NCBI GenBank assembly: GCA_002498285.1
Contig: DAGU01000023.1
Coordinates: 27,419 to 91,418 of the forward strand
Reading direction: 5' to 3'
Origin: Methanomassiliicoccus sp. UBA386
Lineage (GTDB): Archaea > Thermoplasmatota > Thermoplasmata > Methanomassiliicoccales > Methanomassiliicoccaceae
Length of the DNA: 64,000 nucleotides
A program made the position numbers and the translations under genes. Below the pieces are notes generated by a model, which was not told where the DNA came from, made no database searches, and was given only the letters and a program-made list of their open reading frames with translations. Of the stretch, positions 15,215-25,392 are shown piece by piece (positions within the stretch are counted from its first letter, which is position 1; each line of letters starts with the position of its first letter).

Positions 15215-17194
15215 TCAGAACGCCTCGAACTCGATCAGCAGCGCTCCGATGGCCAGCTTCCCTTCGCCGAAGACGAAGGTGCAGTCATCGAGGTACAGCT
15301 CCTGTCCCTCCATGTAGGAGAGGAAAGCATAGATGTCCACCTCTACCTCCTCGCAGCCGAAGCAGAAGGAGAGAGAGTCGCAGTCGCTGACGTAGTCCTC
15401 GGAGGCTAGAGTGATGTCCCTGACCTCACCGGCAGCGCACTTGGAGCTGCTGAGGTGGATGGCCAGGTCGAAGTGCTCGGCCTCGCAGACGCAGTCGTTG
15501 GCCCAGACCATTCCGCAGAAGGCGATGTCGGTGCACACATCGATGGTGCTCTTCTCATCGGTGTTGGTCACCACGACCAGCTGGCGGTAGGAGAATGCGG
15601 CCTCGACATTGAGGGACGCGCACTCACCGAACGGGATCATGTCGCAGCTCTCCATCTCCGCTACCGTCTCCACCGTGATCATGTCAGGGTAGAGGGGCAG
15701 GCAAAGGGGGGCGTATGCGTAGACGCCGTCGACCCCCGCGTCGTCATCGTAGTTGCAGATCCCGACATATGCCTGGTTGCGGAACTGGAAGGAAGCCAGA
15801 CCAGCAAGCTCAAGGTCGTCGACGGTGAAGGTCACCTCATACGGGTAGTAGTACCATTCACCGGGGAAGATCATGGGCTTGCAGGAGGTGTCCACCTCAA
15901 CGCAGGCGATGTCGACCCAGCAGTCGCCGTCAAGGGCGGCCATGGGCGCCTCGGGATCGATGCGGAGCATCTGGATGGTGTCGATTATCCTCAGCCCGTC
16001 AGTGGGGTAGCAGCCAAGGTTGGTGACCTTGATGGCTCCGGCCACGGTCAGGGTGTGGATGTTGTCGGTGCACTCGGCCTCCACGATCTGGGGCTCGGTG
16101 AGATCCTCATCAGCCAGCTCGGCAGAGCCGATGTAGATGAAGGTCTCAGGGTCCAGCTCGTAGCGGATGTACTCGGTCCAGCCGATCACGGCAGCGGTCT
16201 TCTCGACGCACAGAGTGGTCTCGTCCTCGCCGGTGGTGACGGTCAGCGGGGCCACGGCGGTAAGGCACTGCTCGGTGTCACAGGTCACAAGGGTGGCCTG
16301 GTTGGCGATGCAGTAGGTGTTGTACCTGGGCGCCTCGCGGTTCTCCAGCAGGAACTCTACGCAGATGTTCCACTCATTGCAGTCGTCGCCTCCCAGTACC
16401 CACGGACCGACCTCGGTCAGGGGTATGGCGGCAAACCCGGCGGGAATGCTGAAGTAGTCGGTGAGGGTAGCGACCTCATCGATCACGATGCACTCCTTCT
16501 TGCACGGCAGGTCAAACTCTGCACACGCCTGGACGCCGAAGGCGCAGCCATCGTTGCCATCGAAGTTGGTGATGGTTACGTCAGCGACGTTGCGGAGTTC
16601 GCACTCGATCTTATCGCTGCCGAGCAGCACCTCGTAGCAGTAGGTGTAGCACTCGCCGGCCTCCAGGATGGGCTTGGCGCTGACATCCACGCTGACGCAG
16701 ACAAGGTCCTCGAACTCGCAACCGTTCCAAACCTGGACGATGTCGGTGATGGCAAGGCCCTCGGTGGGGCAGTCGCCGGTGTTGGTCACGGTGATGGCAC
16801 CGCGCACGCCGAACACTTCCTCGATGCAGACGGATCGGTCAACATCGATCGTGTATGACAGCTCGACGCACTCACCGGGCTCGATCTGCATCTCAGAAAC
16901 GTTGTCCTTGAGGTGCTTCTCGATCTCCCAGCTGTAAACGGTCCTCTTCTCCCAGAATCCAGTGGCGGTCTTGGTGGCCGTTATGGTCGTGACTGACGGT
17001 TCAGGGTCTCCGGGCACTTCATTCGTAGGGTCCTTGCCCTCATCCTTGGGGTCGTCCCCATTTGGAAGCTTGTCCTTGTCTCCCGTGTCCGCACTCCCGG
17101 TGGAGAGCGGGCCCTGATCCAATGCCACCACGACGGCGGCCATTACGATCGCTAGAGCTACCGCTAGGGCAGCAATCTTGCTTGCTTTTTTCAT
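15215..17194 (-). CDS. Secreted cysteine-rich surface protein
   Basis: A 659-residue protein with a lysine-started hydrophobic signal (residues ~2-25), then an acidic D/P/G-rich linker (~26-70). The large extracellular part contains 36 cysteines by my count. Two related modules are visible: GAITVTNTGDCPTEGLAITD near residue 130 and GAIKVTNLGCYPTDGLRIID near residue 390, each followed by a cysteine-bearing block. The style ('ATKTATGFWEKRTVYSW') recalls repeat proteins of cell surfaces. There is no C-terminal membrane anchor. A G-run ribosome site precedes the ATG. Role unknown; a disulfide-stabilised envelope or matrix protein is likely. Confidence 0.75.
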   Translation of the reverse strand: MKKASKIAALAVALAIVMAAVVVALDQGPLSTGSADTGDKDKLPNGDDPKDEGKDPTNEVPGDPEPSVTTITATKTATGFWEKRTVYSWEIEKHLKDNVSEMQIEPGECVELSYTIDVDRSVCIEEVFGVRGAITVTNTGDCPTEGLAITDIVQVWNGCEFEDLVCVSVDVSAKPILEAGECYTYCYEVLLGSDKIECELRNVADVTITNFDGNDGCAFGVQACAEFDLPCKKECIVIDEVATLTDYFSIPAGFAAIPLTEVGPWVLGGDDCNEWNICVEFLLENREAPRYNTYCIANQATLVTCDTEQCLTAVAPLTVTTGEDETTLCVEKTAAVIGWTEYIRYELDPETFIYIGSAELADEDLTEPQIVEAECTDNIHTLTVAGAIKVTNLGCYPTDGLRIIDTIQMLRIDPEAPMAALDGDCWVDIACVEVDTSCKPMIFPGEWYYYPYEVTFTVDDLELAGLASFQFRNQAYVGICNYDDDAGVDGVYAYAPLCLPLYPDMITVETVAEMESCDMIPFGECASLNVEAAFSYRQLVVVTNTDEKSTIDVCTDIAFCGMVWANDCVCEAEHFDLAIHLSSSKCAAGEVRDITLASEDYVSDCDSLSFCFGCEEVEVDIYAFLSYMEGQELYLDDCTFVFGEGKLAIGALLIEFEAF

Positions 17195-17235
17195 TCAAAC
17201 CCCCCTTGAAAGTGTTTGTGAAGTTTGTTGGGAGC

Positions 17236-17250
17236 AATTAACTAAAAAAG
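17236..17250 (-). promoter_or_regulatory. Candidate promoter of the Cys-rich protein
   Basis: An AT-rich minus-strand block (CTTTTTTAGTTAATTG region) lies 45-55 nt before the ATG at 17194. The rest of the 156-nt space to the nuclease gene is AT-rich and holds no gene. Confidence 0.4.
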
Positions 17251-17350
17251 GTTTCTATGAAAATTGGATAATAATATCATGTATGATAATGTTAATCTGC
17301 GATCGGGTTGAGGGGGCCAGAACCGGTCCCATGTCACGGGAAACCGTCCT

Positions 17351-18139
17351 TCACTCCTCTTCATCGGGCGCTTCGCACATGCCGTGATATTCGCACCACC
17401 GGCACAGCGGGCTCTGCCGCCGGGGGAAGCGAGCGCACTCCTCTATCATCTCTATCAGGGCGGAGGTTTCCGCCTCGAGCTCCTCCAGCTGCTCCGCCGT
17501 CCGATGGCTGCGGACCTGCTTGTCATGGGCCAGGTAGTGCCACACCAGGTGCACCTCCCTGACGTCCGGGAACGAACGCCGCACGCCTATCTCGTAGAGT
17601 GCGAGCTGGCGGTCCTTTCCCATGCTAGCGGGCGATGGCATCCTCTTGCCAGTCTTATAATCATGGATTTCGTAGACGCCATCGCCGAGGCAGGTAAGAC
17701 GGTCCACATATCCGATCATCTCATGCTCCCTTTTCCCGGAGATGCGGAACCTGAGCTCATGCTCCAGGCCCACCGTGCTGCCCTCCTGGAAGGGCTGATG
17801 GGAACGATAATAGGCCATCAGCATGTTCTGCGCCCTGAGCAGATGATCGTGCGGCGAGGAATCCTTCCTCACCGTGAAGACCGAACGGTCGAACAGCTCG
17901 TCCCATCGGTTCCGCAGGTGCGACGCCAGCTCCTTCCATTCCACCATCTGGCCTTCCCTAGCCCGTGCGTACAGGTGCTCCAGGGACTCGTGGACCAGCG
18001 AACCGGTGAAGGCCTCGATGCCCACCGCCTCCTGCACCTCGACCTTGTCTATATAGCGAAGCTTGTATCGGCAGGGGCATTGCTCGAATATGTTCAGACG
18101 GGAATGGGAGTACGGTTCGATGGTCATTGCCGCGGTCAT
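17351..18139 (-). CDS. RecB/Cas4-like PD-(D/E)XK nuclease with Fe-S cysteines
   Basis: A 262-residue nuclease-fold protein. The N-terminus has YSHSRLNIFEQCPCRYKLRY, the usual RecB-family entry with a cluster cysteine. Residues ~150-170 hold the active site: YVDRLTCLGDGVYEIHDYKTGK (written here in parts: GYVDRL, then EIHDYKTGK with D and xxK). The C-terminus CRWCEYHGMC supplies three more cysteines for a 4Fe-4S cluster. No cas genes or CRISPR repeats are nearby, so this is a stand-alone DNA repair-type exonuclease. A second ATG at 18127 is possible. Confidence 0.85.
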   Translation of the reverse strand: MTAAMTIEPYSHSRLNIFEQCPCRYKLRYIDKVEVQEAVGIEAFTGSLVHESLEHLYARAREGQMVEWKELASHLRNRWDELFDRSVFTVRKDSSPHDHLLRAQNMLMAYYRSHQPFQEGSTVGLEHELRFRISGKREHEMIGYVDRLTCLGDGVYEIHDYKTGKRMPSPASMGKDRQLALYEIGVRRSFPDVREVHLVWHYLAHDKQVRSHRTAEQLEELEAETSALIEMIEECARFPRRQSPLCRWCEYHGMCEAPDEEE

Positions 18140-18248
18140 TGCGAGCCTTGCGACATCCTTAATACTATCTCTGAACCAACCTGGCAGGAGCGATATAGGC
18201 TTCCCGTTCGTCGAACATGCGTGACGGGGACATCAGGATGACAATGTT

Positions 18249-19025
18249 TCAGGCCCTCAGGAAATCATCACAGTAAAGCTGCTCGTTCATCAGCACCTGC
18301 CCCGCCTTCAGCACTTTCATCAGCTCCTCGTCCTCGGGGTCCATGATGGCTGCTGATAGGCCAGCCCCCATGAGCATGGCCAGGAAGGTCCTGTTGAGCA
18401 GACTGCGCTGCTTGGTGCCGTTGGAGACGTTGCTCAGGCCAACCACCGTCCGGGGGGCCGGCTCGTTGAGCAGCTGGAACGCCTGCACCGCCTGAACGAC
18501 CTTGCGGCCCTGGTCCTGGGCTGCCCCGACCGGCAGGACCAGAGGGTCCAGCAGCAGCCGCTCGGGCATGATGTCCAGCTCCATGGCCCTGGTCATCATC
18601 AGCATGGCCATCTCCGCCCGGGCATCGGCGGAGTTGGGAACGCCCCTCTCGTCCATGCACAGGCAGATAAGCTCCGCATCGTACTCCCGGCACAGGGGGA
18701 AGAAGCGCTCCATCTTCTTCTCCTCGGCGGTGGTGGAGTTCATGATCACCTTGTCGCGGGCGGCCCTCAGACCGGCCTCCATCGTCTTCGGTCCGGAGGT
18801 ATCGATGCACAGTGGCTCTGACACCACGTCCTGGACCGTGCGCACGAGCCAATCCATGGCCGCCGGGGCGTCATCCCTCCCCGGGCCGACGTTCACATCG
18901 AGCGCTTGGGCCCCATGCTCAACCTGACGTACCGCCAGGCCCTGGATGAACTTCGAGTCGCGGGCATCGATGGCCTTGCCCACCGAGGTGAACAGGCCGT
19001 TGATCCTTTCGCTGATGATGAGCAT
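18249..19025 (-). CDS. AcsE-like methyl-H4F:corrinoid methyltransferase
   Basis: A 258-residue pterin-binding TIM barrel. Motifs: SERINGLFTSVGKAI at the N-terminus, EHGAQALDVNVGPGRDD, the CIDTSGPKTMEAGL strand, a VIMNSTT segment and LLDPLVLPVG. These match the family that moves a methyl group between tetrahydrofolate and a corrinoid protein. The frame runs on upstream to 19343, but the ATG at 19025 gives the family's usual N-terminus. It is a lone gene; its corrinoid protein is not in the window. RACo at 23518 is its natural companion. Confidence 0.87.
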   Translation of the reverse strand: MLIISERINGLFTSVGKAIDARDSKFIQGLAVRQVEHGAQALDVNVGPGRDDAPAAMDWLVRTVQDVVSEPLCIDTSGPKTMEAGLRAARDKVIMNSTTAEEKKMERFFPLCREYDAELICLCMDERGVPNSADARAEMAMLMMTRAMELDIMPERLLLDPLVLPVGAAQDQGRKVVQAVQAFQLLNEPAPRTVVGLSNVSNGTKQRSLLNRTFLAMLMGAGLSAAIMDPEDEELMKVLKAGQVLMNEQLYCDDFLRA

Positions 19026-19145
19026 GGTCTCAACGAGCAAAGCGGGGAAGCGGTTAAAAGATTTTGTCGCACCCCGCAGCCTCTTTCCTGGGAATGCAGG
19101 GAGAAGAACGATATCCGTCCAATGCGATGCTGTATCGGTGACAAC

Positions 19146-19481
19146 ATGGACAACGAACGATACATGTCCGAGAAGGAGATGGAGGAAGAGATGGACGAAG
19201 AGCTCGACCGCATGGAGATGGGGGGCATCGAGGTCCCCAATACCGAGGACGTGATCGTGGACGTAAGCTTCGGCGATCCCGAGGACGACGAGGCGGAAGA
19301 GCAGAGGGTCCTCAACTGGGTGGCGAGCTTTCCTCCGGGACATTACCAGAAACAGGTCGCTGACCTCTTCCTATCGGAAGGAGAGATCTATGTGATGATG
19401 GACAAGATGAGCGTCACCATCCCGCTGTTCGACGTGCTCCAGCTTCTGGAAAGGGGAGGCCTCTTCGAGAAGAAGGATTGA
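19146..19481 (+). CDS. Acidic 111-residue protein of unknown function
   Basis: Starts at the ATG after a GGTGA ribosome site. The first third is strongly acidic (EKEMEEEMDEELDRMEMGG), followed by a short folded-looking part with DVIVDVSFGDPEDDEAEEQ, FPPGHYQKQVADLFL and VMMDKMSVTIPLFDVLQLLERG. No known domain recognised. It is divergent from the AcsE-like gene and lies 107 nt before purH. Codon usage fits the neighbours, so I regard it as a real gene. Confidence 0.65.
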   Translation: MDNERYMSEKEMEEEMDEELDRMEMGGIEVPNTEDVIVDVSFGDPEDDEAEEQRVLNWVASFPPGHYQKQVADLFLSEGEIYVMMDKMSVTIPLFDVLQLLERGGLFEKKD

Positions 19482-19588
19482 GCCTCCGGCCGGTTGGCCG
19501 CTCCTCTCAAGAACGTTTTTATCCAGCTCCGCATTATAGCGATGGCAATCCTTCTGCGATTGCCCCAATCCGATTTGGAGGCATTCAT

Positions 19589-21142
<1,554 letters not shown>

Positions 21143-21474
21143 TCGCAGCGCGCTGCCCTCACAATATCCCGGGGCGTGGACCGCCAGGGCGTCCGCCACC
21201 GGCAGCCCTGGCCCGAGTGCGCTAAGAGGCTCCCAGACGGCACTCCGCCTTCAGCTCACGCAACCAGCAGGCCGGCCTCGATGTCAGAACCATGGGCGGC
21301 GCCTTAGCGATCGCAGGCCGACCATATCGGGCATGGTCGACGCCATGGAGGTTCCGCTGATAGGAGCTCATGCAGAGGAGACGTCCGCGAGGCCGAATTA
21401 CTAATATTCTCTCATAATTTCAAATATGTTTTAATATCATGAGCAATTAATGGTCCTGCCGGTAAGAGCAATAA
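21143..21474 (+). other. Intergenic region with HTH-gene promoter
   Basis: No credible gene in these 332 nt. A 7-bp stem (21184-21190 with 21205-21211) follows purH but lacks a T-run. The last 70 nt are AT-rich: TTTTAATAT near 21429-21437 is a likely TATA box, flanked by the inverted pair CTCAT (21411-21415) and ATGAG (21439-21443), a possible autoregulatory site. Confidence 0.45.
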
Positions 21475-21759
21475 ATGCAGAGGCAGAGAATGGACGAGCT
21501 CACCAGGTGGGTCCTTAGCGTGGACCGGCGGGCGCTGGTCATGAGGGCTCTGGAGACCAGCAGCGCATTCAGCGCATCAGAGATCGCCTCCCGCTCGGGC
21601 CGGTCGGTGCAGAACATCAGCCGGGCCCTCCGCGAGCTAGAAGAACGAGGCCTCGTCGAATGCCTCACTCCCGAGAAGCCTTCCTGGAAGCGGTACCTAT
21701 TGACCCCGAGGGGGAGGGCTGTCCTAGACGACCTCAAGGCCATCGAACTGATCGCATGA
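21475..21759 (+). CDS. Winged-helix transcriptional regulator
   Basis: A 94-residue single-domain DNA-binding protein. Helix-turn-helix segment: FSASEIASRSGRSVQNISRALRELEERG (residues ~33-60, shown in part), then a wing and a KRYLLTPRGRAVLDDL tail as in archaeal MarR/ArsR-like proteins. No sensor domain. An in-frame ATG at 21490 is an alternative start. It sits 35 nt before ppcA and could be co-transcribed with it. Confidence 0.8.
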   Translation: MQRQRMDELTRWVLSVDRRALVMRALETSSAFSASEIASRSGRSVQNISRALRELEERGLVECLTPEKPSWKRYLLTPRGRAVLDDLKAIELIA

Positions 21760-21794
21760 ACCGGCGAGCATCATGATCCAAAGCAGGTGATACC

Positions 21795-23258
21795 GTGGAA
21801 CGCAAGATACCCCGTTGCATGAGCACCCAGCACCCCGACAACGTTCATCTCCCCTTCTTCGCGGAATCCGCCGATCTGGGCGGGGAGGACGAGATACAGG
21901 AGGCGTACTACGCGTTCTCCCATCTGGGATGCGATGAGCAGATGTGGGACTGCGAAGGCAAGGAAGTGGACAACTTCGTAGTGAAGAAGTTGCTCTCCAA
22001 GTACGAGTGGTACTTCCGACAGAACCACCTCGGCAAGGACGTCTTCCTCACCCTCAGGGTGCCCAACCCCACCATAGAGAAGGATGAGGCCAAGATATTG
22101 CTGGAGACGCTGGAGTCGATCCCGCGGTCCTTCGACACCGCACGGCTGTTCTATCAGGACGACGTGCCGCCCATCTTCGAGGTCATCCTGCCGATGACGT
22201 CCTCGGCCATCTCCCTGGACCGTATCTACCGCTACTACCGCGACTTCGTGGTGGGGAAGCAGAACATCTCCTTCCGAAAGGGGGACGCCACCCTGGCCGA
22301 GTGGATCGGGACTTTCGAACCGTCCAGCATCAACGTCATTCCGCTGTTCGAGGACCTCAAGAACATGCTGCAGTCCGATGCCATCACCCGAGAGTATCTC
22401 AGGGACAAAGAGGTGGAGTATCAGCGGGTGTTCCTGGCAAGGTCGGACCCCGCCATGAACTATGGACAGGTGTCCGCCATCCTCATGAACAAGGTGGCGC
22501 TGCATCGCCTGCAGATGCTCGAGGAGGAGCTGTCCATTCCGATATATCCGATCATCGGGGTGGGCTCCGCGCCCTTCCGTGGAAATCTGAAGCCGGATAA
22601 CGTCGAGCACATCATGAGCGAGTACCCCTCGGTGCAAACATTCACCGTGCAGTCGGCGTTCAAGTTCGACAATCCCCACGACCATGTGATGAGGGGGATC
22701 AGCTCCATCAATGAGGGCTCTCGATGCAAGGCCAAGGAGGTCGACGAGGAGATGAGCCGGCAGATCATCGATCGCTGCTCCAACGCCTACCGTGAGTCCC
22801 TCATAAAGATCGCTCCGCTCATCAACGAGGTCTCGGCGTTCGTGCCCCGCCGCCGCAAGAGGAAGCTGCATATCGGCCTGTTCGGCTACTCTCGCAGCCT
22901 GGAAGGCATCAAGCTGCCCCGGGCCATCGGCTTCTGCTGCTCCTTCTACTCGCTAGGGATCCCCCCCGAGGTCCTGGGGCTGGACGGCCTGACGGAAAGG
23001 GACGTCGAATTCGTGAGAGAGGTCTCGCCTCATTTCGACGACAATATGCGGGACGCCCTGAAGTTCATGAACCCGGAGTCCATGAAGCTCCTCCCCGATA
23101 AGGTGATGCGGGCCGTGGAGGCGCTGGAACTGGATGTCGATTACGACGAGGAACACCGGGCGCTCACCTCCCAGATCATGAGCCTCCTTCGCAACGGAGG
23201 CAGGGGAATGGAGGAATCGGTCCTGCGGGCGGCGAACCTGAGAGGCTTCCTGGGCTGA
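21795..23258 (+). CDS. ppcA: Phosphoenolpyruvate carboxylase, archaeal type
   Basis: Makes oxaloacetate from PEP and bicarbonate. 487 residues, the short archaeal class, starting MERKIPRCMSTQHPDN from a GTG with AGGTGA upstream. Conserved pieces include PNPTIEKDEAK, MTSSAISLDRIYRYY, GSAPFRGNLKP and FGYSRSLEGIKLPRAIGFC (in parts). It provides anaplerotic carbon for glutamate made by the gdhA found at 31.7 kb. Length and motifs leave no doubt. Confidence 0.95.
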   Translation: MERKIPRCMSTQHPDNVHLPFFAESADLGGEDEIQEAYYAFSHLGCDEQMWDCEGKEVDNFVVKKLLSKYEWYFRQNHLGKDVFLTLRVPNPTIEKDEAKILLETLESIPRSFDTARLFYQDDVPPIFEVILPMTSSAISLDRIYRYYRDFVVGKQNISFRKGDATLAEWIGTFEPSSINVIPLFEDLKNMLQSDAITREYLRDKEVEYQRVFLARSDPAMNYGQVSAILMNKVALHRLQMLEEELSIPIYPIIGVGSAPFRGNLKPDNVEHIMSEYPSVQTFTVQSAFKFDNPHDHVMRGISSINEGSRCKAKEVDEEMSRQIIDRCSNAYRESLIKIAPLINEVSAFVPRRRKRKLHIGLFGYSRSLEGIKLPRAIGFCCSFYSLGIPPEVLGLDGLTERDVEFVREVSPHFDDNMRDALKFMNPESMKLLPDKVMRAVEALELDVDYDEEHRALTSQIMSLLRNGGRGMEESVLRAANLRGFLG

Positions 23259-23347
23259 AGGCGATTCCGATAGGGCGGCAATAATTCCAATCCAGAGGTT
23301 CGTAGCCCAGGCTTTATCATCCTGTCCGACATTTAGCGGACGTTATT

Positions 23348-23470
23348 ATGGATGGGAGCTCGGAAGGATCGGGAAATGACCCTAGGCATACGATATACCT
23401 GCGGCGCCGGGCCGATTGGGAATATCTGGAGGAGGACTACGGGGGCATGGAGGATGAGGACTGGTACTGA
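23348..23470 (+). CDS. Possible 40-residue acidic small protein
   Basis: ATG at 23348 opens a 40-codon frame ending TGA. The peptide has a basic middle (YLRRRADW) and a highly acidic aromatic tail (YLEEDYGG, EDEDWY). A TTTATC element near 23311 would place the start close to the 5' end. It lies in the 259-nt space between ppcA and RACo. No homologue recalled; chance ORF cannot be excluded. Confidence 0.4.
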   Translation: MDGSSEGSGNDPRHTIYLRRRADWEYLEEDYGGMEDEDWY

Positions 23471-23517
23471 GCCCATGTCCATGAGCGTTAAATAACGGTC
23501 ATCTTATTGTTCAGCGC

Positions 23518-25344
23518 ATGAAGCACAGGGTGACCTTCTTCCCCGGAAATGTCACGGTGGATGTGGATGAGGGCGAGACGGTCCTCGATGCCGCGGTGGC
23601 CGCGGGGGTGCACATCGATGCCTCTTGCGGGGGAGCGGGGACCTGTGGAAAGTGTCGCGTACTTGTAGAAGGTCCACATCGCGCCTCAGGCGCTCTGGAA
23701 GGTCATGTCCTTGCATGCCAGGCCTTCCCGGAAGGCGAGCTGAGCGTCTTCGTACCCGCCGGGAGCGAGACCCGCGCCGGAAAGATACATAGCTCCTACG
23801 CCAGCGTCGCGCCGGAGGTGCGGGAGCCGCTGGCAGAAAGCATCCATGTCGACATGGAGGCGCCGTCGCTGGGCGATAACCTTGCGGACCTGGAGCGTTT
23901 GAGGTGCGCCCTCGGACGGCCGAGCGTCGGGATCGCCCTACCTTCACTTCGTTCGCTGCCCAGCGTTCTGCGGTCCTCGGGATGGAGCACTAACGCCACC
24001 ATCGCCCGCATGGGAGAGGCGGAGGAGATAATCGAGGTCCGCGCCGATGACGCAAGAGACGTCGGGGCCGCGATCGACATCGGCACGACCACCGTGGCGC
24101 TGGAACTGGTCGACCTGAGCACCGGCAAGGTCCTCGCCCAGGCATCGGACTATAACCGCCAGATGGTGGCCGGGGAGGACGTCCTGGCCCGCATCGCCTA
24201 CGCCGAGGAAAAGGGTCCGGAGCGCCTTCAGGAGCTTATCGTGGGGACCATTAACAGGCTGGTCGAGCGGCTGTGTTCCGTTGGCGGCGATCTAACGAGC
24301 GATGGGTGCTACCAGGCCGACCACATCAAGGCGCTGTCCATCGGCGCCAACCCAGCGATGACGCTACTGCTCCTGGGCCTCGATCCCCGTCATCTGCGCT
24401 ACGAGCCATACATCCCGGTGGTCCATGAACCTCCAGTGGTGAGGGCGGCCGAGCTCGGGCTGAGGGCGCATCCCCGCGCCCCGGTGTACTGCATCCCCGG
24501 CCGGGCCGCCTATGTGGGCGGGGACGTGACGGCCGATGTCCTGCTGTCCGGCATGCACCTCAAGGACGAACTGTCGCTGCTGATCGACGTCGGAACGAAC
24601 GGCGAGGTCGTTCTTGGCAACAGCGAATGGATGGTGACGTGCTCGACCTCCGCCGGTCCGGCCTTCGAGGGAGGAGAGGTCTCCTGCGGCATGAGGGCCA
24701 TGAACGGAGCCATCGATTCGGTGACCATCTCGAACGGGGAGCTGAGGATCAGCACCATCGGATCGCAGGAGCCGATCGGCATATGCGGCTCCGGCCTCAT
24801 CGACCTAGTGGCCCAGATGTTCCAAGGCGGCTGGATCGACCGCAAGGGGCGCATCCTGTCCGATGGCTCGGAAAGGTTCCGGAACGATGAGGGCGCGGTA
24901 TCGGTGGTCATCCACTCTGGAGAGACGGATATCCTGATCGATGAGGACGACATAGCCAACATCCTCCGCACCAAGGCGGCCATATATGCCGGCTGCTCGG
25001 TCCTGCTGAACAGCGTGGACCTGACGTTCGGCGACGTCGACAGGGTGTTCATCGCCGGCGGGTTCGGAAGCCACATCGATGTGGCGAACGCTCAGCTCAT
25101 CGGCCTGCTGCCCGACCTTCCAAGAGAGCGCTTCGAGTTCATCGGGAACGGCTCTCTGGGAGGGGCCAGGATGACCCTCCTCTCGGCCGACGCCCGAAGG
25201 GCTGCCCGCTCGATATTTGATTCCATGACCTACCTGGACCTGTCGTCCTCATCGACGTTCTTCGACCAGTACTCCTCGGCGCTGTTCCTTCCGCACACCG
25301 ACCTCGATCAGTTCCCTTCGGTGAGGGCGCGGCTGAAGAGGTGA
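23518..25344 (+). CDS. RACo-type corrinoid activation protein
   Basis: ATP-dependent reductive activator that rescues the Co(II) form of corrinoid proteins. 608 residues. The N-terminal 2Fe-2S ferredoxin domain has CGGAGTCGKC near residues 38-47 and a fourth Cys in VLACQ near residue 67. A linker follows. From residue ~183 there is the actin-like ATPase (DUF4445): DVGAAIDIGTTTVALEL, LLIDVGTNGEVVLGN, CGSGLIDLVAQM and VFIAGGFGSHID. It supports the idea that methyl-H4F is passed to a corrinoid protein, with the AcsE-like enzyme 4 kb away. Confidence 0.9.
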   Translation: MKHRVTFFPGNVTVDVDEGETVLDAAVAAGVHIDASCGGAGTCGKCRVLVEGPHRASGALEGHVLACQAFPEGELSVFVPAGSETRAGKIHSSYASVAPEVREPLAESIHVDMEAPSLGDNLADLERLRCALGRPSVGIALPSLRSLPSVLRSSGWSTNATIARMGEAEEIIEVRADDARDVGAAIDIGTTTVALELVDLSTGKVLAQASDYNRQMVAGEDVLARIAYAEEKGPERLQELIVGTINRLVERLCSVGGDLTSDGCYQADHIKALSIGANPAMTLLLLGLDPRHLRYEPYIPVVHEPPVVRAAELGLRAHPRAPVYCIPGRAAYVGGDVTADVLLSGMHLKDELSLLIDVGTNGEVVLGNSEWMVTCSTSAGPAFEGGEVSCGMRAMNGAIDSVTISNGELRISTIGSQEPIGICGSGLIDLVAQMFQGGWIDRKGRILSDGSERFRNDEGAVSVVIHSGETDILIDEDDIANILRTKAAIYAGCSVLLNSVDLTFGDVDRVFIAGGFGSHIDVANAQLIGLLPDLPRERFEFIGNGSLGGARMTLLSADARRAARSIFDSMTYLDLSSSSTFFDQYSSALFLPHTDLDQFPSVRARLKR

Positions 25345-25361
25345 CGGCTGGACCCTGGAAG

Positions 25362-25373
25362 GGTTATATATCG
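25362..25373 (+). promoter_or_regulatory. TATA box of geranylgeranyl reductase gene
   Basis: GGGTTATATATC ends about 20 nt before the ATG at 25393, so the message is probably leaderless. Confidence 0.6.
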
Positions 25374-25392
25374 CCGCCGGGTTGTTCCGGGT

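Noticed and set aside
15455..16858. 467-codon frame opposite the Cys-rich protein
   Set aside because: Low-complexity G/V/D/H-rich translation, typical of the reverse strand of a real gene; the minus-strand protein has signal peptide and repeats.
17351..18139. Cas4 of a CRISPR system
   Set aside because: No repeat array and no cas1/cas2 anywhere in the window; the protein fits stand-alone RecB-like nucleases.
19478..19588. 37-codon N-terminal extension of purH
   Set aside because: It covers the promoter and has no similarity to PurH; the TTG at 19589 has a proper ribosome site and yields the standard length.
21184..21211. Hairpin after purH as an intrinsic terminator
   Set aside because: Stem of 7 bp with a 14-nt loop and no following T-run; archaeal termination is not expected from it.
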